DNA of 56,752 nucleotides from JBKHYJ01 sp046565505 (GCA_046565505.1 JBKHYJ010000113.1:1-56752), one strand, 5' to 3'; numbered from the stretch's first letter, positions 9,301 through 18,368 are shown. Notes: generated by a model not told the origin, from the sequence alone. Numbers and translations: made by a program.

Positions 9301-10440
9301 CAGAATTATCACCTTGCGCCGGCCGCCGGCGTCTGTGCGCCGCACGTAATCTATGGCCTCGGCCCAGGGTTCCTCGAAGCGGCGCGGGTTTGGTCCGCTG
9401 TTGCCCTGTATGGCCCAGATAGTCGCCTCCGGAGCGTAGCCGGCCACCCCGGAGTTGTTAGCCCGCGCCGCGGCGATTCCTATCACTGCGGTCCCGTGCG
9501 CGGCAGAGGCCCCGTGTGTAACGTTTTCGCCTCCGTCGAACGCGTTGTAAGTGCGCTCGATGGCGAGCTGAAACTCCTGATGCGACGTCCGGAAGCCCCA
9601 GTCTATATCCGCCACCACTACGTTAGCGCCGCGTGCGTATCGCCAAGCCTGGGGGACGCGCGTGCGGTGCAGGTACCACTGCGATTCCAGCCCGGTATTG
9701 GGGTCTGTAGCCAGCAGACCTGTGCCTACGAGCGGGTCAGTAGGAGGCGGTGTTGAAAGACCGGGCATGGGGGGAGCGGCGTCAGGGACCACCACGGCGC
9801 GAGCGACTTCCGGCAGACGCTTGAGTGCAGCGGTCAACTCTGACGGGGACGTATCGGGCGGGAAGCGCAGTCGAACGAAGCTCGACAGTGATGGCAGCCT
9901 TTCTATGGCGCTCAATTGATCGGGCGGGGCGGCCCCCAGGGCCGTCTCCACCCGCAGGGCCATAGTGCGAGCCTCATCGGCCTCCACCTGCTCGCGTGTA
10001 AAGACGGGCCGCGCCTCTTGAACCCTGAAATCGCGTAATACTGCGCTCAAGCCTGTATCTGATGGCATATTGGCATCGCCCGCCCCTCCCAGGAAACTTG
10101 CCATGTTGGCTGTCAGCGCAGAGCTGAGGCTGCTCGCTGCGGGGACAAGCTCGACCTCTATAATCAGGTCTTCGTCAGGAGAGACGATTGCGGAAGAACT
10201 CCCCATGACTCCTAAGGAGTCGCCAGTGTTGCCAGGGATGAACGGGCCTCCATAGCCCGAGGAGTCCAGCACGGCCGAGTTGCCGCTAACGACCGCCGGC
10301 GGAGTGGTCGCCACTTCGGGCCGCATCTGACTTCTCTTTCGCGCCTGTTTGGTTTTACTCGGACTTGATGGCTTGGTTTTCTTTGAGCTTGATTGCTTCT
10401 TACTCGAACGCGGCCTCTTCATTTTGCTCGAACTTGGCAT
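6346..10440 (-). CDS. Subtilase (S8) fused to a tail-specific-type protease (S41)
   Basis: A 1364-residue double protease. Residues 1-40 are strongly basic (Lys/Arg/Ser), with no signal peptide. Residues of about 140-225 look like an inhibitor-I9-type propeptide. The S8 domain (about 255-545) has the catalytic D280 (DWG instead of DTG), H315 (HGTAVIG), oxyanion N417 (AAGNG) and S491 (GTSGATPKVAG). A proline-rich linker leads to an S41 part. This has a helical region (about 635-720), a possible PDZ-like stretch, the conserved DVRGNGGGN at 1062-1070, and the nucleophile S1165 in CYSATDIFAAG. Both active sites look intact. The ATG has an AGGAG site 8 nt upstream. A candidate promoter lies at 10814-10842. 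The S8-S41 fusion without an export signal is unusual. Confidence 0.85.
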   Translation of the reverse strand: MPSSSKMKRPRSSKKQSSSKKTKPSSPSKTKQARKRSQMRPEVATTPPAVVSGNSAVLDSSGYGGPFIPGNTGDSLGVMGSSSAIVSPDEDLIIEVELVPAASSLSSALTANMASFLGGAGDANMPSDTGLSAVLRDFRVQEARPVFTREQVEADEARTMALRVETALGAAPPDQLSAIERLPSLSSFVRLRFPPDTSPSELTAALKRLPEVARAVVVPDAAPPMPGLSTPPPTDPLVGTGLLATDPNTGLESQWYLHRTRVPQAWRYARGANVVVADIDWGFRTSHQEFQLAIERTYNAFDGGENVTHGASAAHGTAVIGIAAARANNSGVAGYAPEATIWAIQGNSGPNPRRFEEPWAEAIDYVRRTDAGGRRKVIILEVQTRTRGGNYEQIPSVHRAIRAAIADGCVVCVAAGNGNRPADKTDADEPFDPTGSILVGATAYDDKVNKRAFFSNFGGRVVVSAPGDLRHDVTCGQGADNAYRNDFGGTSGATPKVAGTVALMLSVNPDLSHNDIRDILAGTGATVTEDPGKPIGVFLNAESAVAEALRRRSEALPADLVVPTTGLPLPEPPATKSIHGVRRRISQMVLPQDDGGPTSWDAPPSVVEPIAEEGTGAPAGEQPPSGDKTLKVFRESVEGTLTQQDRILIVEQAIRMLDNFYVHRPLKEAIHAVRPIQRLRVLLRRLQQEANIPAGEQDELAFHNTLTQIFNSVRDLHTSYQLPRPYQDQIAYLPFEVAPFYEDNQRRYLVTRLLPGYTFGAHDFQPGAELLYWNGMTIERAVQANADQTAGSNDAARHSRGVSALTIRPMNTALPPDADFVDLEFVPRDADVNDPAARRTMRQFWFVRYAPSTVGGVAAVASGPSGQAKPASSAAPPAPVVATPPISFSAHSSLDLGRESMARSVDLLFATPSAPAQPPATPVPAATVTAAPTTATSEAVAADLRSASLLGLDVAADAVREARQLIFDAASIQQAESVNIGDEVFGIKGSASPGSVEGAFMGQEIKVKVPWNAAFRARTLDINGTTYGHIHIRTFHFNDDAGFVHEFIRLLEQMPESGLILDVRGNGGGNIWAAESLLQTLTAIEIDPERMQFIVTPGTLDLCRHNSTNVQIPLGDWLPSLEGAVETGSVYSHAFPLTPQQERCNNIGQKYYGPVILIVDGNCYSATDIFAAGFQDHKIGKVLGVSAKTGAGGANVWEHSLLNKVLPFGWGLKPLPNAAGMRVAIRQCIRVGTSAGAFLEDFGVQPDDVHPLTREDVLEGDRKLMARAAASLDKAAKLTGSIKVTMGAVDPAKPQNREITIKTRGLNRLDFYIDDRPQRSLDLIVDAAGEVILTPSIEIGSKLKLIGYSAAVKDRPVAQYRGFI

Positions 10441-10846
10441 GGTTAGTACTCCTGATTAAGGTCAAGCGGAATTGCGGAATTATTGAAAGTTGAAAGATGG
10501 TGTCCTTAGGCGATACGACGTATCAGAATAGGGAGGTTTACCGCCGGTTCACTTTTCGAGCGCTCAACCGTCTGACTCTAATTCTTCAAATACAATTTAA
10601 AGTAATATTGGGTGTGTCATTCACCCGATAAGGCAGCCGTAGTATAGCCCCTTTTATCCGAAAAGGAAAGTACCTTCAAACCTTAACCGTAATATTTATT
10701 GTCGAGCGGCGCAAAGTTACAGAATCAGAAACCACTCATTAACCGCGGTTGTAGAAAAATAACAAGACAGTTTCGAGTGCGGCGATGCATCCCGAACAAT
10801 CAGCAGGTCTCTTACTATATCTTTTACATTAAGATTGTCCAAATCC
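10441..10846. other. Intergenic leader, about 400 bp, no gene seen
   Basis: This AT-rich stretch separates the coiled-coil subtilase from the S8-S41 gene and holds no convincing open frame. It contains a candidate minus-strand promoter at its right end and a short inverted repeat (CCTTTT at 10650-10655 with AAAAGG at 10661-10666, loop of five). The long leader would give the downstream five genes a separate transcription start. Confidence 0.5.
10814..10842 (-). promoter_or_regulatory. Candidate sigma70-type promoter for the S8-S41 gene and followers
   Basis: Read on the minus strand, TTGGAC (10842-10837), a 17-nt spacer and TATAGT (10819-10814) match the housekeeping promoter layout. It begins just before the stop of the upstream subtilase gene and points at the S8-S41 gene about 370 nt away. 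No transcript evidence; pattern only. Confidence 0.4.
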
Positions 10847-13800
10847 TCAGACCGGACTTATCCCCCCAGACACAATCAACGCGAAATACTGTGGGCCGAC
10901 CTGAATCTCTTCGGCCACAACCCGGATTGTCCACACGCCCGGCTGCGGGACAATAACGAACACTCCCTCTGTGTTATTGACGGAATCGATGGCGCCAGTC
11001 TGTTGAAAATCATTCCCGATGAAATAGAGTCGCTTGCTGGGACTGAATACGTGGAGATTGAGATTGTTGATGAGCCGAGGGCCAGGGTAATCGGTATACA
11101 CTAAAGTAACGCGCAGGGGTATGGATGAGTCATTAACCCTCACCATGAAGTCGCGCCGGTCGCCCGACTCCAAGAAGCCGGCATCGTCGTCGAAAAACTG
11201 CACCGTGCAACGATCGTCTGGCTTCAGAAGGCGCTTAAGATCGACCCGGCCCCAGCCTTGCTCGTGGTCGGCCCAGGGAAAAGCATCGGGGTGCCTGTGG
11301 CGGTAGCGCCGGTAGCGAGCTGAATGGATGATGGCGGCCTTTACGAGTGCGGCACTCGGATTCGGCATCCCCTTGTATTGACGCAGGAACTGCCGGACCA
11401 GGGCGGCGCAGCCGGTGACGAGCGGGGTCGCCATAGATGTTCCGCCGTTGAACATGTAGTGATCGGGGGCGGGGGGAAAGCTTCCCCATCCGTCAACGCC
11501 CGGCGGGAGAACGGACGAGCGTGTCGACAAGACATAGGTTCCTGGGGCGACCACGTCAGGCTTACGGCGCGCGTTTCCGAAACAGGGTCCTCGCCCGCTG
11601 AATGCAGCAATGTCATCGACATGGTCAACCATGCCATCCTGATTGAAAGGGGGGTTGGCAAAGCGAGCTGGGGACCAATTGGCGTAAGTCTCTGCGAACT
11701 CGCCCGCGCGATCGTTTTCGGTTGCCCCGACCGTCAAACAGTTTTTCGCGGTCCCGGGCGATTCAACGCTCATCGGCTCGATACGACCGTTGAGGGCGAC
11801 CGCGCCGTTGCCCGCGGCGACTACAACAAGGAATTCAGGATGATCCCAAACGAAGGAATCGAGTTGGCGAGAGCGGTCGCCGTATCCATCTGAAATGGGC
11901 CGTCCCCAGGAATTGCAGTGTATGCGTACCCCCGCGTCGTAGCAGGGTTGGAAAAGGTCCTTCAGATCATCAGGTATACCGTATGTGATTTTAGGTCCGG
12001 GAAGGGGGGTGCCGTTCTGCGCCGACCGCTGTTGGTAAAATGCGTTCCATTGCGGCACTTGCTCGAGAGACTGAAAGATGAGATTGGCGGCCGGAGCGAT
12101 GCCGCGGATCATTTGTTGTAAGCCGTGCCTGGCGGCTTGGTCTCCCGAGCCTATGAGGCTGCCGGCAACATGGGTGCCATGCCCGGTGTACTGGTCCGCC
12201 GCCCCAATGTCCGCGCCCACGTTAGTCAATCCCCACTGCCAGGAAGCGGCAACCGGGTAGGAGATTATCTGTAGAACTCTATTGCGAAGGTCCGAATGCA
12301 GCGTATTCAGGTCGCCCGTGTCCAGGCCGGTGTCGGCGATGGCGACAAACTCGCCGTCGCCATCGAGACAGAGGTTCGGGACGGGCGCGGGATTGACGTG
12401 GTCGCACCCTGAGACTACGCCGATGCATATGACCCTGCGGGCCTGGTCGTTCGATGGCGTTTCGAGAGTTTTCTCCTCCACCGACCGCAACCCCGGGAGC
12501 GAGCAAATGGCCTCCAGGATCGCGGAAATATCTATAGACGAGAGCAAGTCGATGACCAGGCGGTCATCACCTTCGTGGCCGAGGATGGTAATGTCGTGTT
12601 CCGATAGCAGCTTCTCGCCCTCATTACAGTAATTGCTATTAAAAAACCGGGCCACTAGGATGCCCGGTAAGATGGCGTCGGAATAATGGGCCGAGTCGAA
12701 CCGGCCGCCGGGCACCGGCCCTGCGGCCTCATCCGTTTCTGTGGTAAGGAACCTCAGGCTAGCCTGTGGCATGTAATCCTGTACCGAGATTACTGATTCG
12801 ATATCTTTGATCTTGTCGAGGGCAACGTCATTGGGCACGTCAATGAGCAGTTCTGCCCCCCCCATTGGCTCAAGGATAGTGGCGCCGACATTAATCAGGG
12901 CTTGCTTCCAACTTTCTTTTATAGGAGACCTAAACCTGATCACCTTTTCGCGTTTTCTAAGCACCTTATGGCCCATCAGAGCCTCCTTTGGCGAATCAGC
13001 TATTACTTGCGGGACCGGATCGACCGGATATCGAAACTGAATTTGCTCGATAACGGCTTCCGGGGCACGCCCGACAACGAAAGACTTATACGCCTCAATC
13101 TTGTTAATCCCGGATGGCAGGTCATTCTGTTCCTCTGCGGGGCAAAAAATCTTGTAAATGGCGTGGGGCTCAGGCCGCGCACCGCTTGGAGCAGCCACAT
13201 TGGCATTATAACCAGCGGCCAAAGGATTTTGAAAGTCTTTGTTTTCCGGCCCTCCCATTGCAGTGTCTCTCGCCGGAGAATCAGTCTCTGTCAGCGGGCT
13301 GACCTTGGCCCTGGCCGGGGCAGCCGAGGCCGTTTCGATTATGCGCTCGCTCGCCTGTCTGAGCAGGTCAACCGCCTCTTGGGAGTCGAGCGGCGGGCCG
13401 TCCTCTACTTTGGGCGGGTCATCCTCGACTTTTCTAAGAAAGCTGAGGTCCTTTTGCGTGCCCCTCTCCCCGAGATAGATCACTGCCGACCTGAAGTCAT
13501 TTGCCGTGGCGGGTGCCCTCACCTGTGCCCGCTTCTTCATTTCGAATGCCATCTGTCGCAGGCGCAGCCATTCGTACTTCATGAGGTGCAGCCATTCGGC
13601 CGTCATGAAGTCGGACTCGCTCTCCGCCAGGAGATTCTCTGCCTTTGTAAAGGCATCGATAGTATCGACAAGCAGTTGGAGGAAGTCCCGGTGTACGCGG
13701 CGAGCCCACTCTGCGCGCTCAATGCTGTCGTCGCCAATTTCCTGGGTCTTCTCCTCCAGCTCCTTCACGTAATCTGCTATTTGAGCCACTGCGGCATCCA

Positions 13801-13858
13801 GCTCCTTCGCATAGTCCGCAATACGGGTTACTGCCGCGGCGACGGCGTTCATCGTCAT
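10847..13858 (-). CDS. Intracellular-type subtilase with N-terminal coiled coil
   Basis: A 1003-residue serine protease. Residues 1-115 are highly helical and coiled-coil-like, with an internal repeat of IADYxKEL. Two propeptide-like segments follow (about 300-370 and 400-465). The S8 domain has D509 (ADTG), H560 (GHGTHVAG), N684 (AAGNG) and S808 (GTSMATPLVTG). A C-terminal beta-sandwich (about 870-1003) resembles the P/jelly-roll domains of KP-43-type subtilases. All catalytic residues are present and there is no signal peptide. The ATG overlaps the stop of the response-regulator gene (ATGA), with GGAG upstream, so the two are translationally coupled. This ties the protease directly to the two-component pair. 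Confidence 0.85.
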   Translation of the reverse strand: MTMNAVAAAVTRIADYAKELDAAVAQIADYVKELEEKTQEIGDDSIERAEWARRVHRDFLQLLVDTIDAFTKAENLLAESESDFMTAEWLHLMKYEWLRLRQMAFEMKKRAQVRAPATANDFRSAVIYLGERGTQKDLSFLRKVEDDPPKVEDGPPLDSQEAVDLLRQASERIIETASAAPARAKVSPLTETDSPARDTAMGGPENKDFQNPLAAGYNANVAAPSGARPEPHAIYKIFCPAEEQNDLPSGINKIEAYKSFVVGRAPEAVIEQIQFRYPVDPVPQVIADSPKEALMGHKVLRKREKVIRFRSPIKESWKQALINVGATILEPMGGAELLIDVPNDVALDKIKDIESVISVQDYMPQASLRFLTTETDEAAGPVPGGRFDSAHYSDAILPGILVARFFNSNYCNEGEKLLSEHDITILGHEGDDRLVIDLLSSIDISAILEAICSLPGLRSVEEKTLETPSNDQARRVICIGVVSGCDHVNPAPVPNLCLDGDGEFVAIADTGLDTGDLNTLHSDLRNRVLQIISYPVAASWQWGLTNVGADIGAADQYTGHGTHVAGSLIGSGDQAARHGLQQMIRGIAPAANLIFQSLEQVPQWNAFYQQRSAQNGTPLPGPKITYGIPDDLKDLFQPCYDAGVRIHCNSWGRPISDGYGDRSRQLDSFVWDHPEFLVVVAAGNGAVALNGRIEPMSVESPGTAKNCLTVGATENDRAGEFAETYANWSPARFANPPFNQDGMVDHVDDIAAFSGRGPCFGNARRKPDVVAPGTYVLSTRSSVLPPGVDGWGSFPPAPDHYMFNGGTSMATPLVTGCAALVRQFLRQYKGMPNPSAALVKAAIIHSARYRRYRHRHPDAFPWADHEQGWGRVDLKRLLKPDDRCTVQFFDDDAGFLESGDRRDFMVRVNDSSIPLRVTLVYTDYPGPRLINNLNLHVFSPSKRLYFIGNDFQQTGAIDSVNNTEGVFVIVPQPGVWTIRVVAEEIQVGPQYFALIVSGGISPV

Positions 13859-14268
13859 TTTTTCTCCTTCTTTAGCATCGTGAAGACCTCTTCGGCGAAT
13901 TCATGAGGGAAGTAATGCTCTTTTTGCAGGAACCTGTGCCAGTCATCCAGCTCGAGGTCTTCCGTGACCCGATCACGAGGCACATTAGTGAAGATTATTA
14001 TAGGGAGGTTCGGGTGTGAAGCGCGAATCTGTTTATAAAGCCGCACCCCTGTCCGCCGCCCCATGTCGGATTGGTCGGCAAAGGCGACCCCGCCGGGCAT
14101 CATGATGTCGAGGATGACGAGTTCCAATTTCGCCATCGAGTCGTCCTCCGCAAGAACTTCCAGCGCCTTCTCGGCGTTCTTTTCGTGCCGGACCTCGATA
14201 TCAGCCGTCTCCAATTCCTCGACATAGTTACGGATGTCCCTCGCCTCATCGTCAACGATCAGAATCAT
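13855..14268 (-). CDS. Single-domain response regulator (receiver only)
   Basis: A 137-residue CheY-like receiver with the acidic pair D6-D7, phospho-acceptor D54 (VILDIMMPG), T94 and K115. An insertion of about ten residues follows the phosphorylation loop. There is no DNA-binding or other output domain, so it probably signals by protein contact. It overlaps the histidine kinase gene upstream by 17 nt and the subtilase gene downstream by 4 nt. The start has GGAGG seven nt upstream. The natural partners are the flanking kinase and, by inference, the protease encoded next. Confidence 0.9.
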   Translation of the reverse strand: MILIVDDEARDIRNYVEELETADIEVRHEKNAEKALEVLAEDDSMAKLELVILDIMMPGGVAFADQSDMGRRTGVRLYKQIRASHPNLPIIIFTNVPRDRVTEDLELDDWHRFLQKEHYFPHEFAEEVFTMLKKEKK

Positions 14269-17053
14269 TCGACAACCTCCTCTGCGTCTTCGGAAGTATA
14301 ATGTGAAATTCCGTAGGCTTATAACGGCTAGCGAGCCTGAGGTCGCCGTTTAGCTCTCGCATGATCGACTTCGAGATGGTTAATCCCAAGCCAGAGCCGT
14401 TGACGTCTTTCGCCGCTGCTTCGGGAGTTCGGAATCCGTGGTCGAACACGCGCTCCTCGTACCCCTTATTGATCCCGATCCCCCAGTCTCTGAACCTTAT
14501 GGTGAAGAACTCCCTGCTTTCATAAATGTCAATGCGTATTGTGAACAACTGCGGGTCCGCCTCCGCGTACTTAATTGCGTTGATGAGAAGGTTATAAACG
14601 ACCTGGTTCAGTCTCGCCGGATCGGTCTGCACAACCACTCTTCCGGCGTCGCTCGGCTTGTACTCAACCTTGTTGGGGTCGAGGCCGACGCCGGATATTA
14701 CGGATCTGAGTTGGTGAATGGTCTTAATAACCACGTCCCTGAAGACAACGCACCTCTGGAAGTTCGGGCCCTGCCGCGGCTGGCCCAGTATGTATTCGAG
14801 TTCCTCAACTTGGCGCAGCAAGATGGCGCAGTCTGCGATAACATCGTCTATCTTCTCGTCGAATTTCTTTCGAAGCTGGTCGTCGGCTAGATCCTTTGTG
14901 CGGAGTTGAATGTAGCTCGCGTTGTTTCTGATCCCGACAATCGGGGCGCGGAACTCGTGAGTGACCTGGTCAAGTAGCCCCGATTTCCTTTGCGAAAGGG
15001 CCTGGATGATGTGCTCCATGAAACTCTCCAGCAACTCGACGTCGCGATCATAAATGTGTTTCCTGTACCCGATTCGATAACCGGCTTCCAGGGTGCCTAT
15101 GACATTCCCGGTAAACGGATCGACCATCGGCATGAAGACCCTGACGAGTTGGTCGTGATGAAACTCTTCAGCGATCGCGCTGTCAAAGCGCTCGTCATTT
15201 ACCTCCGGGACTTCGATCTTTTTATTACGGACTATATCGGCTTGAATATCGTCGCTGTCAAGAGAGTGGACCGCCATTTTTTTGAACTTCGCTGCATCTG
15301 CGTCCGTCAAGCCGGTGACATACTCTGTGCGAATGCAGTTAAGCTCCGGCGCGACGACGGAGATGTTAACATAATCGAACATCAGCCCCTCGGTGATCCC
15401 CTTCAGGACAATGCGAATGATCTCCTCGCTGTCTTTAATCTGGAGTATTTTCCCCTCGATCTCCCGCAACTCGTGGAGCCGGCGGTCAAACTCTATGCGG
15501 TCGGCTATCAGCCCGGCGCATCGGGCCAAGGAACTCAGGCAGTCTTTATCCATTTCAGTGTAGGCGTTCGGCTGCTCGCCGTCGATTATCAAAACGCCCA
15601 TAGGCTTCGACCCGTAATTGATCTCCTCGCCGACGCGGATGCGGGCTCGGGTCACTAAAATCGGTACGACCATTTCCGATATCGTATTGGGCCAGCCGGG
15701 CAAATACACATTGCGCCATTCTTCGCTGTTAACGTCGCCGACCAGAATCGCCCTCTCTTCTTGCAACGCCTTCCCGGTCAGCCCCTTGCCCAAAGGTATG
15801 TCGCCGGTCACGGGAGTGCCGCCGCGGTGGAAGGCCAATTTTAGCTCCCCCGTCGAGTGGTCCAACAGTCTCAGCCCGCCTTTCTCGGCCCCCACCATAC
15901 GAAGCGCGCCGTCGAGCAAAAGCTCCCATAGGTTCTTCGTGTCATATTCCTCCGTGATCTGGAGCATGATATTGGTCAGCTCCTGGAGTTTCCTTCTCCC
16001 TTTGGCCCTTTCGGTTAAATCGGCTTTCTGGATGTAGACCGCGGCTTCGTTCGCGAAGGTCTCCAGCAGTAGCTTCTCCCAGGGCCTGAACCGGCGGGCC
16101 GTGCTAGTGAAAAGGTCTATCATGCCAATGGGCCTTCCGTCCGGGTCATCTTTAGCCCTCATCGGGGCAGACAGGATCGAAACCCACCCTTGACGGATGA
16201 TATCATCGGCGTGAATCAGGATTGATTGCGAGGCCCTAGCGTTGCGAATATACGACGCTTGAGTTTTGGCCAGCAGCCTTTTGACGGATAGATTAGACAG
16301 CGGTATTGTAAGCTTGCGGTACTCGTCATCGACCTTGCCGCTCGTGGCAAGCACTCTCAAATCAGTGCTGGTCGGGTCCACGTGCCATATGATGCAGGCG
16401 TGCACGTCCAGCAACTCGCGAGCCTTGTCGGAAACGGCTTGGAGGAATTCCTTGGATGATTGCGAAGTGAGGTTGTCCGAGAGGTCGCGCAAAGCGTCGA
16501 GCGATTTCCTAAGCGCATTGTTCTGATCGAAGTGGGTGATGGTTATCATTGCCACTGTGGCGAATACTTCCAGGGTCTTCTTTTCACTCTTGGAGAAAGG
16601 TGTGGTTCTCGAAGAAAAATGGTTGACATAGCCAATAAGCTCGCCATCTGAGTGTAGAGGGAGGCTTAGAAGCGATGTAAAGCCGTACCTCCGGGCAAAC
16701 TCTGGATTTGCAACGCCTTTACCATCAGTCTGCAGATCATAAAGCTCGATGGGTGCGCCGGGCTTAATAACATCAAAATGGAGGTGGTTGCCTTCGCCGG
16801 AAGTCCCTATGCAGAACTCCTTCCCAGTCAAATAGGCTTCCAGGCCCGAGTGGGAGCTAGTGCAGGCGGCGTGAAACATAGTTTTCGCCCGCAGATCCAC
16901 TTCGGCTAGGGTGCAGGTGTGCGACCCCATTGCCTGCTGACCAAGTTCAGTAACACGCTTTAGCGCAGCCTTTCTGGACGTGGATTTGAGAGGAATCTCA
17001 CTTAGGGCGGCAAAGATATTCACCATGTCTGTCCCGATTGCGGTTTCCTCCAT
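14252..17053 (-). CDS. Multi-GAF sensor histidine kinase
   Basis: A 933-residue soluble kinase. Three or four tandem GAF-type sensor domains fill residues of about 15-690. A HisKA helix follows with phospho-acceptor H699 in THEFRAPIVGI, then an HATPase_c domain with the N box near N825 (NLLINAIKYAE) and G boxes DWGIGI and GSGLGLTIS. There are no membrane segments, so the signal is cytoplasmic. The frame is open to a GTG at 17176, but the ATG at 17051-17053 was chosen because GGAGG lies 10 nt upstream and the GTG lacks a site. The downstream receiver gene overlaps its 3' end. The ligand is unknown. Confidence 0.88.
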   Translation of the reverse strand: MEETAIGTDMVNIFAALSEIPLKSTSRKAALKRVTELGQQAMGSHTCTLAEVDLRAKTMFHAACTSSHSGLEAYLTGKEFCIGTSGEGNHLHFDVIKPGAPIELYDLQTDGKGVANPEFARRYGFTSLLSLPLHSDGELIGYVNHFSSRTTPFSKSEKKTLEVFATVAMITITHFDQNNALRKSLDALRDLSDNLTSQSSKEFLQAVSDKARELLDVHACIIWHVDPTSTDLRVLATSGKVDDEYRKLTIPLSNLSVKRLLAKTQASYIRNARASQSILIHADDIIRQGWVSILSAPMRAKDDPDGRPIGMIDLFTSTARRFRPWEKLLLETFANEAAVYIQKADLTERAKGRRKLQELTNIMLQITEEYDTKNLWELLLDGALRMVGAEKGGLRLLDHSTGELKLAFHRGGTPVTGDIPLGKGLTGKALQEERAILVGDVNSEEWRNVYLPGWPNTISEMVVPILVTRARIRVGEEINYGSKPMGVLIIDGEQPNAYTEMDKDCLSSLARCAGLIADRIEFDRRLHELREIEGKILQIKDSEEIIRIVLKGITEGLMFDYVNISVVAPELNCIRTEYVTGLTDADAAKFKKMAVHSLDSDDIQADIVRNKKIEVPEVNDERFDSAIAEEFHHDQLVRVFMPMVDPFTGNVIGTLEAGYRIGYRKHIYDRDVELLESFMEHIIQALSQRKSGLLDQVTHEFRAPIVGIRNNASYIQLRTKDLADDQLRKKFDEKIDDVIADCAILLRQVEELEYILGQPRQGPNFQRCVVFRDVVIKTIHQLRSVISGVGLDPNKVEYKPSDAGRVVVQTDPARLNQVVYNLLINAIKYAEADPQLFTIRIDIYESREFFTIRFRDWGIGINKGYEERVFDHGFRTPEAAAKDVNGSGLGLTISKSIMRELNGDLRLASRYKPTEFHIILPKTQRRLSNDSDR

Positions 17054-17458
17054 GGCAGCGAATCCTCCACTCTTATCGCAGTTAGCAACCCGCACCCAAT
17101 TTGTCGAGTAACCGAACTGGGCCGCGACGGTAGCACAGTCCTTATGCGGGCGACCTAAGCGCCTCTTAGCGGCCACAGCGCCAAACCGCGCTTTCCACAG
17201 TCCCTCTATAAAGATTGAATCAGCAACCCGAAGCCATTAGAGCGGTCCAACTTACATTCGAAAAAGGACATTATTAAGAGCTTCGCTGTCGCAAAGACCC
17301 ACGTCAAGGCATCAGTTCAAAAAAGGTAAGCACTGCGAGCGACTGCGAACCTACCGTCTAGGTACTGGCTCTTCATTCTCGAAATTGCACCTATTGCTGG
17401 CCGAATTAGTAATATGTAGTAAGACTTCAGAGTAATCTAGAGCGAAAACTTCTGCACG

Positions 17459-17486
17459 ATTTTATATTCCCCACGAGTTTTGTCAA
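17459..17486 (-). promoter_or_regulatory. Candidate sigma70-type promoter for the kinase/protease cluster
   Basis: On the minus strand there is a perfect TTGACA (17486-17481), a 16-nt spacer and TAAAAT (17464-17459). It lies about 400 bp upstream of the kinase start and points toward it. It is the best promoter match I see upstream of the cluster. Confidence 0.45.
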
Positions 17487-18109
17487 GACCATTTAACCGT
17501 TTTTAAGCAACAGCTTGGTAGCATTGCCCCAGATCCTTGTCCGATCTCCTGGCTGCTATAGTTATCTAGTGGTTGTCTAAAGAGAATAGAACTTCTTCGA
17601 ACAACGGTTCTGTGCAAATAAGTAGCGACCCCGCGATGCTTTGAATTCGCCGCCTGTTAAGCATGGCTAATACTTCCCTTCAGGTAAGCTGTTTATCGGC
17701 ATCATGAATTGGCTCTTGCCGCTGCCTTAGCCGCCGTGCAGTTGGCTTGCGATCTCTTCCAGTGCTTCGATAGACCGTATATGATGAACTGATCTCTTCT
17801 TAACCTGCAACCGCTCGGTTCCAACTTTTAATTTTTCAGCGAATGCTGGTGCAGTTTCTATTCAACCTCACTTCCGCTTACCAAGGAGTAATGTCTATGG
17901 CTTCCAGTTCTAACATAACACCCCACAAGTCAAATCGCCGCAGGCGATTCCCCGCTTAGCTTAGGAGAATGACTTTTCCTCCACTGCATCATAGTTTAGC
18001 TCCCCTCATTTCGGCCACAATCAGATAGGTTATCGCGATTCTATGACTGTAATCGTGACCGGAGGATCCCATAATATGGACCTGCAGCTAATCGCGCGGA
18101 ACTTGACCT
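17487..18109. other. Gene-poor stretch with one possible remnant
   Basis: No convincing gene. On the minus strand, 17861-17727 encodes about 44 residues ending in KKRSVHHIRSIEALEEIA and a stop. This looks like the tail of some real protein, but I cannot name the family and it has no start. A 7-bp hairpin (AATCGCC, loop GCA, GGCGATT) lies at 17933-17949. Confidence 0.3.
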
Positions 18110-18368
18110 GTGTCTTACAACGACTTGCTGGCTAATCCAAAGAGTAGCGATATTGTGCGGGGGTACGGGCGGCGTTCGTAAGGCGCATGTCGCTGACCCG
18201 AAGAGTGGCAGAGGTAATCGTGGCAACTATCGCTACTTATACCTTGAGAATCGCGGTCGTATTTACCTGCTATTCTTCTATGGTAAGAATGAGCAGAGCG
18301 ACTTGTCGCCGGAGCAAAAGAAGACTGTAGCGAGACTAGCAGAAATGATTAAAGAGGAGTCGAAATGA
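18110..18368 (+). pseudogene. HigB/RelE-type toxin, frameshifted and lacking its N-terminus
   Basis: From 18110 one frame encodes YNDLLANPKSSDIVRG. After the run of five G at 18159-18163 the homology continues one base later as GTGGVRKAHVADPKSG and on to IYLLFFYGKNEQSDL. Together they match the middle and end of HigB/RelE-type toxins (NPxxGDxxxGTGGxRKxR, RIYLL, KNEQxDLSxEQ). A single extra G breaks the gene, and the usual first 40 or so residues are not found upstream. The 3' part overlaps the antitoxin start by ATGA, the usual coupling for this family. The toxin is probably dead, unless the G run is slippery or a sequencing error. Confidence 0.7.

Noticed and set aside
3355..9756. Several long plus-strand frames opposite the PLD and protease genes
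   Set aside because: They are antisense shadows of GC-rich coding sequence; the minus-strand proteins carry full catalytic motifs.
17897..17959. Twenty-residue frame after a good AGGAG site
   Set aside because: No conserved features, Ser-rich start and Arg-rich end; a chance start is as likely in this gene-poor stretch.
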